Part shown: positions 8,458 to 18,244 of the stretch, piece after piece
Position numbering within the stretch: position 1 is the first letter of the stretch
Layout: each line of letters starts with the position of its first letter
Assembly: GCA_009377495.1 (NCBI GenBank)
Contig: WHTZ01000010.1
Span: 53,202-117,201 of the forward strand
Reading direction: 5' to 3'
Length of the DNA: 64,000 nt
DNA from: Luteitalea sp.
GTDB taxonomy: Bacteria > Acidobacteriota > Vicinamibacteria > Vicinamibacterales > Vicinamibacteraceae
Notes under the pieces: model-generated
Seen by the model: only the letters and a program-made list of their open reading frames with translations
What the model was told of the DNA's origin: nothing
The model's database searches: none
Program-made: the position numbers and the translations under genes

Positions 8458-8967
8458 GTGGCCGTTTCGCGGTTTACCATCACCCGAGAGCCGCTCATCC
8501 TCCGTGCCCTGGTCGAGGCGGTGCTCGAGGCACACCACGACGATGCGCGCGCGACAGGCCGGCCGAGCCCTGGTGCGGCGGCAAGCTTCGTTGGCCTCGT
8601 ACGCAACGAGAATGCGGGGCGCCGCGTCTTGTACTTAGAGTACGAGGCGTACGAGCCGTTGGCGCTTGCGGTCTTCGAGCGCATCACCAACGAGGTGAAC
8701 AAGCGCTGGCCCGAGGTCGTCCTGGGTATTCATCACCGCATTGGCCGTCTCGATGTCGGCCAGCCATCCGTGGCCATCGTGGCGTCGTCGCCGCATCGTG
8801 CCGAGGCCTCGGGCGCGTGTCGTTACGTCATCGAGCGCGTGAAGCAGATTGCGCCCATCTGGAAGCGCGAGGTGTTTGACGGCGGCGAGACGTGGATCGA
8901 GGGCGCCGTGGCCGATCCGGAAGATGAGGCGGCGGCCGCCGAAGCATGGCGGCGAGCATGCGCGTGA
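8458..8967 (+). CDS. moaE: Molybdopterin synthase catalytic subunit MoaE
   Basis: 169 residues. MoaE joins with MoaD to add two sulfurs to precursor Z, making molybdopterin. Family motifs are ASFVGLVRNENAGR, YLEYEAYEPLA, HRIGRLDVGQPSVAIVASSPHR, and the catalytic region VKQIAPIWKREVFDGG with the conserved lysines. GTG 8458 fits the family start. It overlaps moaD by 22 bases, so the two subunits are translationally coupled. Confidence 0.94.
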   Translation: MAVSRFTITREPLILRALVEAVLEAHHDDARATGRPSPGAAASFVGLVRNENAGRRVLYLEYEAYEPLALAVFERITNEVNKRWPEVVLGIHHRIGRLDVGQPSVAIVASSPHRAEASGACRYVIERVKQIAPIWKREVFDGGETWIEGAVADPEDEAAAAEAWRRACA

Positions 8968-9203
8968 CGGTGAGACTCTTTGCGCGGCTGCGCGACGTCG
9001 TGGGTGAGACCGAGCTCGTGCGCGAGATCCCGCCAGACGCTACCGTTGCCGACGTCTGGCAGGCGCTGGCTGTGGAGTGGCCGGCCGTCGCGGCCTACGG
9101 CGCAAGCCTCTCGTGCGCGGTCAATGCTGACTACGCTCGGATGACCGCCCGGGTCGAAGACGGCGACGAGGTGGCTTTTCTACCGCCCGTCTCGGGCGGC
9201 TAA
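8946..9203 (+). CDS. moaD: Molybdopterin synthase sulfur carrier subunit MoaD
   Basis: 85 residues with the beta-grasp fold typical of MoaD/ThiS (VTVRLFARLRDVVGE, VADVWQALAVEWP). The C-terminus is PPVSGG, whose last glycine is adenylated by MoeB and then carries the sulfur for MoaE. A start at ATG 8958 (MRVTV) would fit the family N-terminus equally well; both lie inside moaE. Confidence 0.93.
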   Translation: MAASMRVTVRLFARLRDVVGETELVREIPPDATVADVWQALAVEWPAVAAYGASLSCAVNADYARMTARVEDGDEVAFLPPVSGG

Positions 9204-9230
9204 TGCTCAATGCATTGAGCATTGATAGTT

Positions 9231-10334
9231 ATGGCTCTTGTTGATCGACTCGCTAGCGTGGAAGAGCAGTACGAGCGGCTGCTGGCGCGACTCGCCGATC
9301 CTGCCGTGCAGGCCGAGCCGCCCGCATATCGCGCGGCTGCCAAGTCGGCGGCCGAAATGCAGGAGCTGGTCGAGCGCTACCGGGAGCTCAAGACCGTCGA
9401 ACAACATCTCGGGGAAACACGCCAACTCATCGATGGAGGGGATCCCGAGCTGGCCGACCTGGCCCGTGAGGAGCTCGCGACGCTCGAAGCCAGGCAGGAC
9501 GGGCTGACGAAGGAGATTCGTCGCCTGTTGCTGCCGAAGGATCCGAGTGACGAAAAGAACGTCATGCTCGAGATCCGAGCCGGGACCGGTGGCGAGGAAG
9601 CGGCGTTGTTCGCTGCGGATCTCTTCCGCATGTACCAGCGCTTCGCGGATCGCGGGGGGTGGCGGTTCGAGCTGATGTCCAAGAGCGACGCGGACGCCGG
9701 CGGCCTCAAGGAAGCCATTGCGCTCATCGAGGGCAAGCAGGTGTACAGCCGATTGAAGTACGAGAGCGGCGTCCACCGTGTGCAGCGCGTGCCGGCCACC
9801 GAGGCGAGCGGTCGTATCCACACGTCAACAGCGACGGTTGCGGTGCTGCCCGAGGCCGAAGAGGTTGATGTACAGGTCGACCCCAAGGATCTGCGCATCG
9901 ACACGTTCTGCTCGAGCGGACCGGGCGGCCAGAGCGTCAACACGACGTACTCTGCCGTCCGAATGACGCACATCCCCACCGGCATCGTGGTGTCACAGCA
10001 GGACGAGAAGTCGCAGATCAAGAACAGGGCGAAGGCGTTGAAGGTGCTGCGCACTCGGCTCTACGAGCTCGAGCGGCAGCGGCAGCAGGAGGCCATTGCG
10101 AAGGAGCGGCGCGGGCAGGTCGGGACCGGTGAGCGCGCTGAAAAGATCCGCACGTACAACATTCCGCAGAACCGCGTGACCGATCATCGCATCAACTTCA
10201 CCACGCATCGGCTGGGTGAGGTGTTGGACGGTGATCTCGGCGAGCTCGTCGATCAGGTTGCCACGCACTTCCACACCGAAAAGCTCAGAGAGGTGGATGA
10301 GGGCGAGGGGGTGACACCCTCTCACCGTGTCTGA
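9231..10334 (+). CDS. prfA: Peptide chain release factor 1
   Basis: 367 residues. RF1 reads UAA and UAG in the ribosomal A site and triggers peptide release. The GGQ catalytic loop is in [20 protein letters not shown]. The codon-reading tripeptide is PAT within [13 protein letters not shown], of the RF1 P-x-T type rather than the RF2 SPF type. ATG 9231 is the family start. It overlaps prmC by eight bases; PrmC methylates the GGQ glutamine, so product and modifier are coupled. Confidence 0.96.
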   Translation: MALVDRLASVEEQYERLLARLADPAVQAEPPAYRAAAKSAAEMQELVERYRELKTVEQHLGETRQLIDGGDPELADLAREELATLEARQDGLTKEIRRLLLPKDPSDEKNVMLEIRAGTGGEEAALFAADLFRMYQRFADRGGWRFELMSKSDADAGGLKEAIALIEGKQVYSRLKYESGVHRVQRVPATEASGRIHTSTATVAVLPEAEEVDVQVDPKDLRIDTFCSSGPGGQSVNTTYSAVRMTHIPTGIVVSQQDEKSQIKNRAKALKVLRTRLYELERQRQQEAIAKERRGQVGTGERAEKIRTYNIPQNRVTDHRINFTTHRLGEVLDGDLGELVDQVATHFHTEKLREVDEGEGVTPSHRV

Positions 10335-11202
10335 GACCCTGTGGAGCTTCATTCGACGCGCGCAGGAGCGATTCGAGCACGCCGGGATCGCGCGTGAGGA
10401 GGCCGCGCTCAACGCCGAGCTGTTGGCCATGCACGCGCTCGGGTGGGACCGCGCATCCCTCGTCGCCCGATGGCGTGAGCCAACGCCTGCGGGCTTCATC
10501 GAGCGTTATGCGCCGTTCGTCGAACGGCGCGAGACGCGCGAGCCGGTCGCCTACATCGTCGGCTCGCGCGAGTTCTGCGGTCGACTCTTCGAAGTCACGC
10601 CCGCGGTTCTCGTGCCGCGGCCGGAGACCGAGGGGCTCGTTGATGCAGCGCTCGAGATTGCTGCACCCCTTTCTCCTGAGTCACGCGTCGTCGACGTCGG
10701 CACGGGTAGCGGATGCATTGCCGTCACGCTCGCGCTCGAGCGGCCGAGCGCGCGGATCACCGCCATCGACATTTCCGCTGCTGCGCTCGCGGTAGCGCAG
10801 CGGAACGCCACGCGTTGGGGCGCGGTACGCATCACGTTCATCCGTGCATCGCTCCTTGAGGCCATTGCGCCACACGGGCGAACGAAGTCCGAGAGCGTCG
10901 ACGTCATCGTCTCGAACCCGCCATACGTTCCGCTTCGAAATGGTCACGCGTTGCAAGCGGAAGTGCGCGATTTCGAACCGCAGCAAGCACTCTTTGCAGG
11001 AGATGACGGGCTCGGAGTGATTCGGGTCCTTTTGGAGCAGGCCGCGGAGGTCGTGCGCCCTGGCGGCTGGCTCCTGTTCGAGCTTGGGGTCGGGCAGGGC
11101 GAGCAGGTCGAGCGGCTGGTCGAGTCTGCTGTCTGGCACCTGCACGAGACCCGAGCCGATCTGCAGGGCATCCCACGGGTTGCCATGCTCCAGCGACGTT
11201 GA
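10327..11202 (+). CDS. prmC: Release-factor glutamine N5-methyltransferase PrmC
   Basis: 291 residues. An N-terminal helical domain ([21 protein letters not shown]) precedes the SAM-binding site [16 protein letters not shown] and the amide-N-methyltransferase motif [16 protein letters not shown] is also conserved in this family. It methylates the glutamine of the GGQ loop of RF1 and RF2. The GTG start at 10327 lies inside the end of prfA. Confidence 0.95.
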   Translation: MSETLWSFIRRAQERFEHAGIAREEAALNAELLAMHALGWDRASLVARWREPTPAGFIERYAPFVERRETREPVAYIVGSREFCGRLFEVTPAVLVPRPETEGLVDAALEIAAPLSPESRVVDVGTGSGCIAVTLALERPSARITAIDISAAALAVAQRNATRWGAVRITFIRASLLEAIAPHGRTKSESVDVIVSNPPYVPLRNGHALQAEVRDFEPQQALFAGDDGLGVIRVLLEQAAEVVRPGGWLLFELGVGQGEQVERLVESAVWHLHETRADLQGIPRVAMLQRR

Positions 11203-11208
11203 AGGGAA

Positions 11209-11275
11209 GGAAAAAGGGGACAGGCCCCTTTTTGCGGGTCGCTGGAGCGCAAAAAGGGGCCTGTCCCCTTTTTCC
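11209..11275. repeat. Perfect 27-bp inverted repeat with A/T-tract ends (AAAAAGGGGACAGG family)
   Basis: Arms 11209-11235 and 11249-11275 are exact reverse complements around a 13-base loop, and each arm is itself partly palindromic (AAAAAGGGG...CCCCTTTTT). It begins seven bases after the prmC stop and can form a long stem ending in T residues, so it may terminate prmC transcription. It belongs to the A-tract repeat family of the window. Confidence 0.8.
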
Positions 11276-11298
11276 CTCCCTCCTGCTAGACTCGCCGC

Positions 11299-11643
11299 AT
11301 GGCGAGCTGCCTCTTCTGCAAGATCATCGCAGGCGAGATCCCGTCGACGAGGGTGTATGAGGACGACCAACTGGTGGTGATTACGGACATCAGCCCACAG
11401 GCGCCGCTCCACTGCCTCGTCATACCTCGGAAGCACATCCCCACGCTCAATGAGCTCACGGAGGAAGACACCGGTTTGGTTGGCGAGATGGTGCGCCGCG
11501 CGTCGATGACGGCACGCGAGCATGGACACGGCGATGAGGGGTATCGGACGGTGTTCAACTGCAACGCCGGCGCCGGCCAGTCGGTCTTTCACATCCATCT
11601 ACACCTCCTGGCGGGTCGCCGGTTCACGTGGCCGCCGGGTTAG
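11299..11643 (+). CDS. HIT-family protein (histidine-triad nucleotide hydrolase)
   Basis: 114 residues, as usual for the HinT branch. CLFCKIIAGEIPSTRVYEDD is the family opening. The catalytic triad HIHLHLLAGRRFTWPPG holds the H-x-H-x-H motif near the C-terminus. Such proteins hydrolyse purine nucleotide phosphoramidates; the physiological substrate is uncertain. It stands alone between the A-tract hairpin and ileS. Confidence 0.92.
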   Translation: MASCLFCKIIAGEIPSTRVYEDDQLVVITDISPQAPLHCLVIPRKHIPTLNELTEEDTGLVGEMVRRASMTAREHGHGDEGYRTVFNCNAGAGQSVFHIHLHLLAGRRFTWPPG

Positions 11644-11688
11644 AGGCCTCACCCGTAGCGCGCACCAGGTCCACCAAAGCGCGTAAGG

Positions 11689-11694
11689 TACAAT
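11689..11694 (+). promoter_or_regulatory. Possible -10 box (TACAAT) of ileS
   Basis: TACAAT ends 13 bases before ATG 11708 of ileS. No good -35 match is visible 16-18 bases upstream, so this is a weak prediction. If used, the leader would be very short, which would also argue for the 11708 start over 11693. Confidence 0.3.
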
Positions 11695-11707
11695 GGCGAG
11701 AGCGCTT

Positions 11708-14557
11708 ATGCCGGATTGGAGCAAGACCGTCAACCTGCCCCGCACAGAGTTTCCCATGCGGGCGAATCTGCAGCGCACCGAGCCTTCGGTGCTGACCCGC
11801 TGGAACGAATTGCGCCTGTACGAGCAGATCATGGCCGCGCGCCGAGGCAAGCCCCGCTTCGTGTTGCACGATGGCCCACCCTACGCCAACGGCCGCATCC
11901 ACCTCGGTCAGGCCCTCAACAAGATCCTCAAGGACTTCGTCGTCAAGTCCAAGAGCATGGCGGGATTCGAAGCGCCGTACGTCCCGGGGTGGGACTGCCA
12001 TGGCCTCCCGATCGAGCTCAAAGTGGACCGTGAGCTCGGCCCGAAGAAGCGGACGATGAGCCCGGCAGACTTCCGCCGCGAATGCCGCCGGTACGCCGAG
12101 ACGTACGTCAACCTCCAGCGCGAGGACTTCCAGCGGCTTGGCGTGCTCGGCGACTGGTCGGATCCGTACCTCACGATGAGCTATGGCTACCAGGCCGCCA
12201 TCGTTCGCGCACTCGGGACGTTTGTCGAGCAGGGACGCGTCTACAAGGGCAAGAAGCCGGTACATTGGTGCATTCACTGCCGTACGGCGCTCGCCGAAGC
12301 AGAGGTCGAGTACGAAGAGCACGCGTCGCCGTCCATCTACGTGGAGTTTCCGCTGAATGCCGCGTCTGCCGCGGATCTCGCCGCACGCGTCCCCGCGCTG
12401 GCCGGTCGTGACGTGGCCACCCTCATCTGGACGACGACGCCATGGACGATTCCGTCGAATCTCGCCCTGGCGTTCCATCCGGCGCTCACCTATGGCGCGT
12501 ATGAGCTCGATGGGCGCGTGTTGATCATCGCGGAAGCGCTCGCGGAAGCGACCTTCGCGAAGCGCGGGCTCACGGCGGGCAAGCCGCTCGCGCGTGTCAC
12601 GGGCGACGCGCTGGAGCACATCCGGTTTCGGCATCCGCTCTACGATCGCGACTCGCCGGCTGTTCTCGGCGAGTACGTGACGCTCGACCAGGGCACGGGT
12701 GTGGTGCACACGGCACCCGGTCACGGCGCCGACGACTTTCACACGGGCGTCAAGTACGGCCTCGAGATCTACGCGCCAGTCGGACCGAGCGGGCATTTCC
12801 ACGATGACGTCGGCTTGTTTGGTGGCGAACGTATCTTCGATGCCAACCCCCACGTTGAAGCAGCGCTGGCCGAGCGCGGCCACCTGTGGTTCCGCGAGTC
12901 GTACCATCACCAGTACCCGCACTGTTGGCGGTGTCACAATCCGGTCATCTTTCTCGCGACCCCGCAGTGGTTCATTGCCATGGACCGCGACGGCTTCCGG
13001 CAACAGGCGCTCGAGGCCATCAAGCGTGTGAAGTGGCTGCCGGCGTGGGGCGAGGAGCGGATCCACAGCATGGTCGCCCACCGGCCAGACTGGTGCATCT
13101 CGCGCCAGCGCGCCTGGGGTGTGCCGATCCCCGCGGTTTACTGCGAGGGCTGTCGCGACGCCGTGCTCACGAAAGCCCTCTCGGACCACGCGGCCACCCT
13201 GTTCGAGCAGCATGGCGCCGATGTCTGGTATGAGTGGCCGGTTGAGCAATTGGTGCCGACCGGCTTCACGTGCTCGGACTGTGGCGGCACGCGATTCGAG
13301 CCGGAGCGCGACATCCTCGACGTGTGGTTCGATTCCGGGTCCAGCCACGAGGCGGTGCTGGCTACTCGGCCGGACACGACGTGGCCGGCGGACGTGTATC
13401 TCGAGGGCAACGACCAGTACCGCGGCTGGTTTCAGAGCTCGCTGCTCGTTGGCCTCGGCACGCGCGGGCAGTCGCCGTACCGGCAGGTCATCATGCACGG
13501 CTTCATCGTGGACGAAGACGGTCGCAAGATGTCGAAGTCGCGCGGCAATGACATCGAAAAGGTGCTGCAGGAGGTTATCGAGCAACACGGGGCGGACATC
13601 CTCCGGCTGTGGGCGGCGATGGTCGACTACCGGGAGGAACAGCGCTTCGGCAAGCAGATCTTGGCGCGCACCGTCGAGGCGTATCGGAAGGTGCGTAACA
13701 CGCTGCGCTACCTGGTGGCGAACCTGTACGACTTCGATCCCGCAACCGACCGTGTACCGCGCGAGCGGATGCTGGAAGTCGATCGCTACGCGCTCGCGCA
13801 GTACGCGGCGGCGGGTCTCGAGGTCAGGCGCGCCTACGAGGCGTACGACTTCCAGACGATCTTCCACAAGGTGAATCAGCTCGTTACTGTGGACCTGAGC
13901 GCGTTCTACATCGACGTCTCGAAGGACCGGCTCTATACGTTTGGCGCGAAGTGGGAAGCCCGGCGCTCCGCACAGACGGCCATGTACGTCATCGCGGACG
14001 GCCTGGCCCGGTTGCTCGCACCGCTGGTGCCGTTCACGATGGACGAGGTGTGGTGCGTCTTGCCTGGCACGCGCGAGCCGTCAGTGCACATGGCGTTGTT
14101 CCCGGACGACCTCGACGAGCTCCACGACCCGGCGCTCGTCGGGCGCTGGCGAAGCCTCCTGGCGATCCGAGATGAGGTCAACGTGGCACTCGAAGCACAG
14201 CGCCAAGGGAAGCTGATTGGCAGCCCGCTCGAAGCACACGTGAACGTGGGCGCATCGGGCAGCGATCTGGCGCTACTGCACCACCACGAAACCGATCTGC
14301 CCATGTTGTTTCTGACGTCCAGTGTGACGGTACGGGATACGCGTCCGACGTCGCCTGCAGACCCGTCGCCCTGGGTGGTCGACGTGCAGCGCGCGTCGGG
14401 CACGAAGTGCCCGCGCTGCTGGCGTTATGTTGACGCAGTCTCGGACGAACCGGCGGTCGAAGGTCTGTGCGATCGCTGCGTTCAGGCGTTATCCGATCCG
14501 GAGCGCGACCCGGTGGGTACCAGTGCTCAGCCGGCCCCGACTCGCAGCGCCTCCTAG
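11708..14557 (+). CDS. ileS: Isoleucyl-tRNA synthetase
   Basis: 949 residues. The class I synthetase motifs are [18 protein letters not shown] (HIGH-like, here HLGQ) and [12 protein letters not shown] (KMSKS). The [13 protein letters not shown] segment and the editing-domain motif [13 protein letters not shown] are present. The C-terminus has a zinc site CPRCWRY...GLCDRCV. ATG 11708 starts at [18 protein letters not shown], matching the family; ATG 11693 would add five residues. Downstream lspA and lgt form the commonly seen ileS-lspA arrangement. Confidence 0.96.
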   Translation: MPDWSKTVNLPRTEFPMRANLQRTEPSVLTRWNELRLYEQIMAARRGKPRFVLHDGPPYANGRIHLGQALNKILKDFVVKSKSMAGFEAPYVPGWDCHGLPIELKVDRELGPKKRTMSPADFRRECRRYAETYVNLQREDFQRLGVLGDWSDPYLTMSYGYQAAIVRALGTFVEQGRVYKGKKPVHWCIHCRTALAEAEVEYEEHASPSIYVEFPLNAASAADLAARVPALAGRDVATLIWTTTPWTIPSNLALAFHPALTYGAYELDGRVLIIAEALAEATFAKRGLTAGKPLARVTGDALEHIRFRHPLYDRDSPAVLGEYVTLDQGTGVVHTAPGHGADDFHTGVKYGLEIYAPVGPSGHFHDDVGLFGGERIFDANPHVEAALAERGHLWFRESYHHQYPHCWRCHNPVIFLATPQWFIAMDRDGFRQQALEAIKRVKWLPAWGEERIHSMVAHRPDWCISRQRAWGVPIPAVYCEGCRDAVLTKALSDHAATLFEQHGADVWYEWPVEQLVPTGFTCSDCGGTRFEPERDILDVWFDSGSSHEAVLATRPDTTWPADVYLEGNDQYRGWFQSSLLVGLGTRGQSPYRQVIMHGFIVDEDGRKMSKSRGNDIEKVLQEVIEQHGADILRLWAAMVDYREEQRFGKQILARTVEAYRKVRNTLRYLVANLYDFDPATDRVPRERMLEVDRYALAQYAAAGLEVRRAYEAYDFQTIFHKVNQLVTVDLSAFYIDVSKDRLYTFGAKWEARRSAQTAMYVIADGLARLLAPLVPFTMDEVWCVLPGTREPSVHMALFPDDLDELHDPALVGRWRSLLAIRDEVNVALEAQRQGKLIGSPLEAHVNVGASGSDLALLHHHETDLPMLFLTSSVTVRDTRPTSPADPSPWVVDVQRASGTKCPRCWRYVDAVSDEPAVEGLCDRCVQALSDPERDPVGTSAQPAPTRSAS

Positions 14558-14579
14558 CGAGCGAAGCAAGCAACGTTCT

Positions 14580-15086
14580 ATGCCGACCTGGATGTTCTCA
14601 CCGTGGCGTCGCGAGGTCTGGGTGGCCGCGCTCGTGCTCCTCGCCGACCAGGTGACGAAGTCGATCGTCGACCGATCAATTCACTTGCACGACAGCGTCC
14701 CGGTGATCCCCGGGCTCCTCAACTTGACGCACGTGCTCAACGAAGGGGCGGCGTTCGGCTTGCTCAATGCTGCGCAGTTCCGCTTCAAGCCGGTGCTTGT
14801 GGCAGCCATGGCGCTCGCCGCGCTCGTGGCGATCATCGTCTACGCGGGTCGCTTTGCCACCGAAACGGCGAGCGCGCGCTACGGTCTCGCGCTCGTCCTG
14901 GCAGGTGCCGTCGGCAATCTGATCGATCGCGCCACCCGCGGCCACGTGCTGGACTTCGTCGACCTCTATTGGGGATCGTGGCACTTCTGGGCTTTCAACG
15001 TCGCCGACGCCGCGATCACTGTAGGCGCCACGCTCATCGTGGTCGATATGCTGTTTGCGAGGCGCGATGTACCCGAGACTGTTTGA
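14580..15086 (+). CDS. lspA: Lipoprotein signal peptidase (signal peptidase II)
   Basis: 168 residues with four hydrophobic segments. The two catalytic aspartates lie in GNLIDRATRGHVLDFVD and FNVADAAITVG, and LADQVTKSIVDR is the conserved first-helix motif. It cleaves the signal peptide of diacylglyceryl-modified prolipoproteins in the inner membrane. It starts 22 bases after ileS and overlaps lgt, whose product acts one step earlier in the same pathway. Confidence 0.95.
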   Translation: MPTWMFSPWRREVWVAALVLLADQVTKSIVDRSIHLHDSVPVIPGLLNLTHVLNEGAAFGLLNAAQFRFKPVLVAAMALAALVAIIVYAGRFATETASARYGLALVLAGAVGNLIDRATRGHVLDFVDLYWGSWHFWAFNVADAAITVGATLIVVDMLFARRDVPETV

Positions 15087-15909
15087 GATCCCACTGCCCG
15101 ATTGGCTGCCGTGGCTCGGCAATGAGCTGACCATCTACACATACGGGCTGCTCCTGGCGGCGGCGTACCTCGCGGGCCTGCAGATGGCGTTGGTGCGTGC
15201 TCGCCACCGCGGCCTCGATCCTACGCGCGTGATGGACCTCGGCCTCTGGATCATCATTGCCGCGCTGGTTGGCGCGAAGCTCCTGCTCATCATCACGGAC
15301 TTCGAGTATTTCGCCGCCAACCCGTGGGATCTCGTCTCGATCGTCCGCTCCGGCGGCGTCTTCTATGGGGGGCTCATCCTCGCCGTCCTCGTGGGGCTGT
15401 GGTACATGCGCCGGCACGGCTTACCCACGTGGACGACGTGCGATGTGATGGCACCCGGGATTGCGCTGGGACACATCGTCGGTCGGCTCGGCTGCTTCTT
15501 GGCTGGTTGTTGCTACGGCAAGCCGACCTCGGCTTCCTGGGGCGTGGTGTTCACCGATCCCTTCGCCCACGACAACGTGGGCACCCCGCTCGGCGTGCAC
15601 CTGCATCCGACGCAGCTCTACGAGGCGGGCGCGGAGCTCGTCATCTTGGCGGTCCTGCTCGCGAGCGAACGGCGACGCGGGCCGTTCCCGGGTCGCACGT
15701 TCTGGCTGTACATGCTCCTGTACGGCGTTTCGCGGTTCATCATCGAGATCTACCGTGGCGACCCGCGGGGTATGGTGGTGGGTCTCTCGACGTCGCAGTT
15801 CATCTCCGTCATGCTCGTCCCGCTCTCTATCATGATGCTCGTGTGGCTCTCGCGGCGCGGCCCCGCACCACAACCCTCGCGGCGGAGGGCACAGGCGAAG
15901 GCGGCCTAG
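15067..15909 (+). CDS. lgt: Prolipoprotein diacylglyceryl transferase
   Basis: 280 residues with about seven membrane segments. It moves diacylglycerol from phosphatidylglycerol to the lipobox cysteine of prolipoproteins. Visible motifs are IYTYGLLLAAAYLAG, SGGVFYGGLI and the signature region GHIVGRLGCFLAGCCYGKPT, then HPTQLYEA. The signature carries Cys residues where proteobacterial Lgt has GNFINGE, a variant also known in other phyla. ATG 15067 overlaps the lspA stop region, so the lipoprotein pair is coupled. Confidence 0.92.
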   Translation: MYPRLFEIPLPDWLPWLGNELTIYTYGLLLAAAYLAGLQMALVRARHRGLDPTRVMDLGLWIIIAALVGAKLLLIITDFEYFAANPWDLVSIVRSGGVFYGGLILAVLVGLWYMRRHGLPTWTTCDVMAPGIALGHIVGRLGCFLAGCCYGKPTSASWGVVFTDPFAHDNVGTPLGVHLHPTQLYEAGAELVILAVLLASERRRGPFPGRTFWLYMLLYGVSRFIIEIYRGDPRGMVVGLSTSQFISVMLVPLSIMMLVWLSRRGPAPQPSRRRAQAKAA

Positions 15910-15936
15910 CAAAAACGGGGACACCCCTCGTTTTAC
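15910..15936. repeat. A-tract palindrome (AAAAACGGGG type) after lgt
   Basis: CAAAAACGGGGACACCCC continues into TCGTTTT, forming a short hairpin with A/T ends directly after the lgt stop and before rluD. It is a single-arm member of the A-tract family also seen at 11209 and 33909 and may act as a terminator. Confidence 0.55.
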
Positions 15937-15946
15937 AGGTGACATC

Positions 15947-16879
15947 GTGACGCTGGAGGTACCGTCCGAGCAGGCGGATGAGCGACTGGACCGAGTGCTC
16001 GCGGCGCTCGTGCCCGGACGGTCTCGCTCACAGCTTCAGAGGCTGGTACGGGACGGCTTGGTGCGTGTCGACGGCGCGGTCACGACGCGTGTCAGCGAAA
16101 GGATGCGCGCGGGGAGCCGCATCGAGGTAGAGGTGCCCGCGGCCGTGCCCATCGAGGCCGCGCCGGAGGCGCTACCACTCGACATCCTCTACCAGGATCG
16201 AGATCTCATCGTCGTCGACAAACCGGCAGGTATGGTGGTCCACCCGGCGGCGGGGCATACGGCGGGAACACTCGTGAATGCGTTACTTCACGCAGTCGAA
16301 GATCTCAGTGGTGTGGGAGGCGAGCTGCGGCCCGGGATCGTCCATCGCCTCGACAAGGGGACGTCAGGCGTGATGGTGGTTGCCAAGAACGACCACACGC
16401 ACATGGCCTTGGCGCGGCAGTTCCACGACCGCGAGGTGGGCAAAGAATACGTGACGCTCGTGTGGGGCGTCGTTCAGGCGGGTCGGCGCATCGATGCTCC
16501 GATTGGCCGAGACACGGTCAATCGTCAGAAGATGTCGACGCGTGCGCGGCGGGCGCGCTCTGCTGTAACGCGTGTGGTGCGCGCTGAGCATCTCACGGGT
16601 GTGTCGTTGTTGCACGTGGCGATTGCCACCGGGCGGACGCATCAGGTTCGCGTACACTTGTCCGCCATTGGTCACCCCGTGGTGGGTGATGCGACCTACG
16701 GCGGCCTTCGGCGGCGACTGCCCGCGCACTTGCGGGCGCTCGGCACGCTCGAACGGCCGTTCCTCCACGCCGAGCGGCTGGTGATCAAACACCCGACCGA
16801 CGACCGTCGTATGGAGTTCACGGCACCGCTGGCCGAGGACCTTCAGCGGGTGCTCGATGCCCTGAAGAGCCGAGGGTGA
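15947..16879 (+). CDS. rluD: Ribosomal large-subunit pseudouridine synthase, RluD family
   Basis: 310 residues. An N-terminal S4 RNA-binding domain (RLDRVLAALVPGRSRSQLQRLVRDGLVRVDG) is followed by the catalytic domain with the aspartate in GIVHRLDKGTSG. VVDKPAGMVVHPAAGH and GRTHQVRVHL are family motifs. RluD makes pseudouridines in helix 69 of 23S rRNA; RluA or RluC activity cannot be excluded. The GTG start at 15947 gives the normal length. Confidence 0.92.
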   Translation: MTLEVPSEQADERLDRVLAALVPGRSRSQLQRLVRDGLVRVDGAVTTRVSERMRAGSRIEVEVPAAVPIEAAPEALPLDILYQDRDLIVVDKPAGMVVHPAAGHTAGTLVNALLHAVEDLSGVGGELRPGIVHRLDKGTSGVMVVAKNDHTHMALARQFHDREVGKEYVTLVWGVVQAGRRIDAPIGRDTVNRQKMSTRARRARSAVTRVVRAEHLTGVSLLHVAIATGRTHQVRVHLSAIGHPVVGDATYGGLRRRLPAHLRALGTLERPFLHAERLVIKHPTDDRRMEFTAPLAEDLQRVLDALKSRG

Positions 16880-16918
16880 CAAGGTGAGGCGGTGACACCC
16901 TCCCGAGAGAGGAGACCC

Positions 16919-18244
16919 ATGACCGTGAAGAACTATCCGAGGGCCGGACGAAGTGGCGTGGCCCTTGCTGCGATGTTGCTCGTCGCTTCGCTGAGCGTGG
17001 CACAGGATGCGCCGCAGGCGTTCGTGAACGCGCGCATCATCCCTATTGAGGGGCCCGTTGTCGAGCGTGGTGTGCTCGTCGTTCAGGATGCCAAGATCAT
17101 CGCGGTCGGGCCGGCCTCGTCCGTGCAGGTGCCAAGCGGAGCGGAGCGTCACGACCTCGGCGGCAAGACGATCATGCCTGGCCTCGTTGACACGCACAGT
17201 CACATCGGTGGCGGCTCTGGCGGTGATCGTTCCGCCCCAATCCAGCCGGACGTTCGCATCCTGGACGCGATCGACGTACGGAACACGGGCCTTCGGCGCG
17301 CCCAGGCCGGCGGCATCACAACGGTCAACGTGATGCCCGGCTCCGGGCACCTGCTCAGCGGCCAGACGTTATACCTCAAGCTGCGCACGGGGCGCACCAT
17401 CGACGACCTACTCATTCGCGACGAGCAGGGACACGTTGCGGGCGGCTTGAAGATGGCCAACGGCACGAACTCGATTCGCACGCCTCCCTTTCCGGGCACA
17501 CGTGCCAAATCGGCTGCGCTCGTGCGCGAGGCCTTCGTCAAGGCGATCGACTACCGCGACAAGCTGAAGCGCGCCGGCGACGACCCTGAGAAGCGACCGG
17601 CCCGCGACCTGGGTCTCGAAACGCTCATGGAGGTGCTCGACGGGAGGCGGGTCGTCCACTTCCACACCCATCGGCACGACGACATCCTGACGGTCATCCG
17701 GCTGTCGGAGGAGTTCGGCTTCAAACCGGTTCTGCAACACGTCTCCGAAGGCTGGAAAGTCGCCGATGAGATTGCCAAAGCCGGCCTCGCTTGCTCGGTC
17801 ATCGTGCTCGATTCGCCGGGCGGAAAGATTGAAGCCAAGGACGTGTCGTTGACGACGGGCGCGGTATTGGACAAGGCGGGTGTGCTCGTAGGGTTTCACA
17901 CCGACGACTACATCACCGACTCTCGGCTGTTCCTTCGGTCTGCCGCACTTGCGGTGCGCGCTGGCATGGCGCGCGAGAAATCCCTCTCGGCCTTGACGAT
18001 GGCAGGCGCGCGCATGCTGGGCCTCGAGCAGCGGGTCGGATCCCTCGAGCCCGGCAAGGATGCGGACTTTATCGTGCTGTCCGGCGATCCGCTCAGCGTG
18101 TACACGCACATCGAGCAGACGTGGATCGAGGGACAGAAGGTCTTCGATCGCGAGGACCCTGAAGACCGGCTGTACGCCGTCGGGGGCTACGGCGCGAGCC
18201 GCGACGGGGACGTGCACGTCGAGCTAGGCGAGGAGACACGCTAA
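16919..18244 (+). CDS. Exported metal-dependent amidohydrolase
   Basis: 441 residues starting at ATG 16919, which has GAGAGGAGA just upstream. A signal peptide (VALAAMLLVASLSVAQDA) sends it out of the cytoplasm. The amidohydrolase metal ligands are all present: PGLVDTHSHIGG (HxH), HFHTHRHDDI, LQHVSEGW and GFHTDDYITDSR (Asp). The C-terminus has the imidazolonepropionase-like ending RVGSLEPGKDADFIVLSGDP. The substrate is unknown, perhaps a cyclic amide or dipeptide. It is translationally coupled to the next gene, a related protein that lacks these ligands. Confidence 0.88.
   Translation: MTVKNYPRAGRSGVALAAMLLVASLSVAQDAPQAFVNARIIPIEGPVVERGVLVVQDAKIIAVGPASSVQVPSGAERHDLGGKTIMPGLVDTHSHIGGGSGGDRSAPIQPDVRILDAIDVRNTGLRRAQAGGITTVNVMPGSGHLLSGQTLYLKLRTGRTIDDLLIRDEQGHVAGGLKMANGTNSIRTPPFPGTRAKSAALVREAFVKAIDYRDKLKRAGDDPEKRPARDLGLETLMEVLDGRRVVHFHTHRHDDILTVIRLSEEFGFKPVLQHVSEGWKVADEIAKAGLACSVIVLDSPGGKIEAKDVSLTTGAVLDKAGVLVGFHTDDYITDSRLFLRSAALAVRAGMAREKSLSALTMAGARMLGLEQRVGSLEPGKDADFIVLSGDPLSVYTHIEQTWIEGQKVFDREDPEDRLYAVGGYGASRDGDVHVELGEETR

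Noticed and set aside
11624..13867. A 747-codon open frame on the minus strand opposite ileS
   Set aside because: The composition is Arg/His/Val-rich without any domain, and the plus strand carries a complete IleS. It is a GC-bias shadow.
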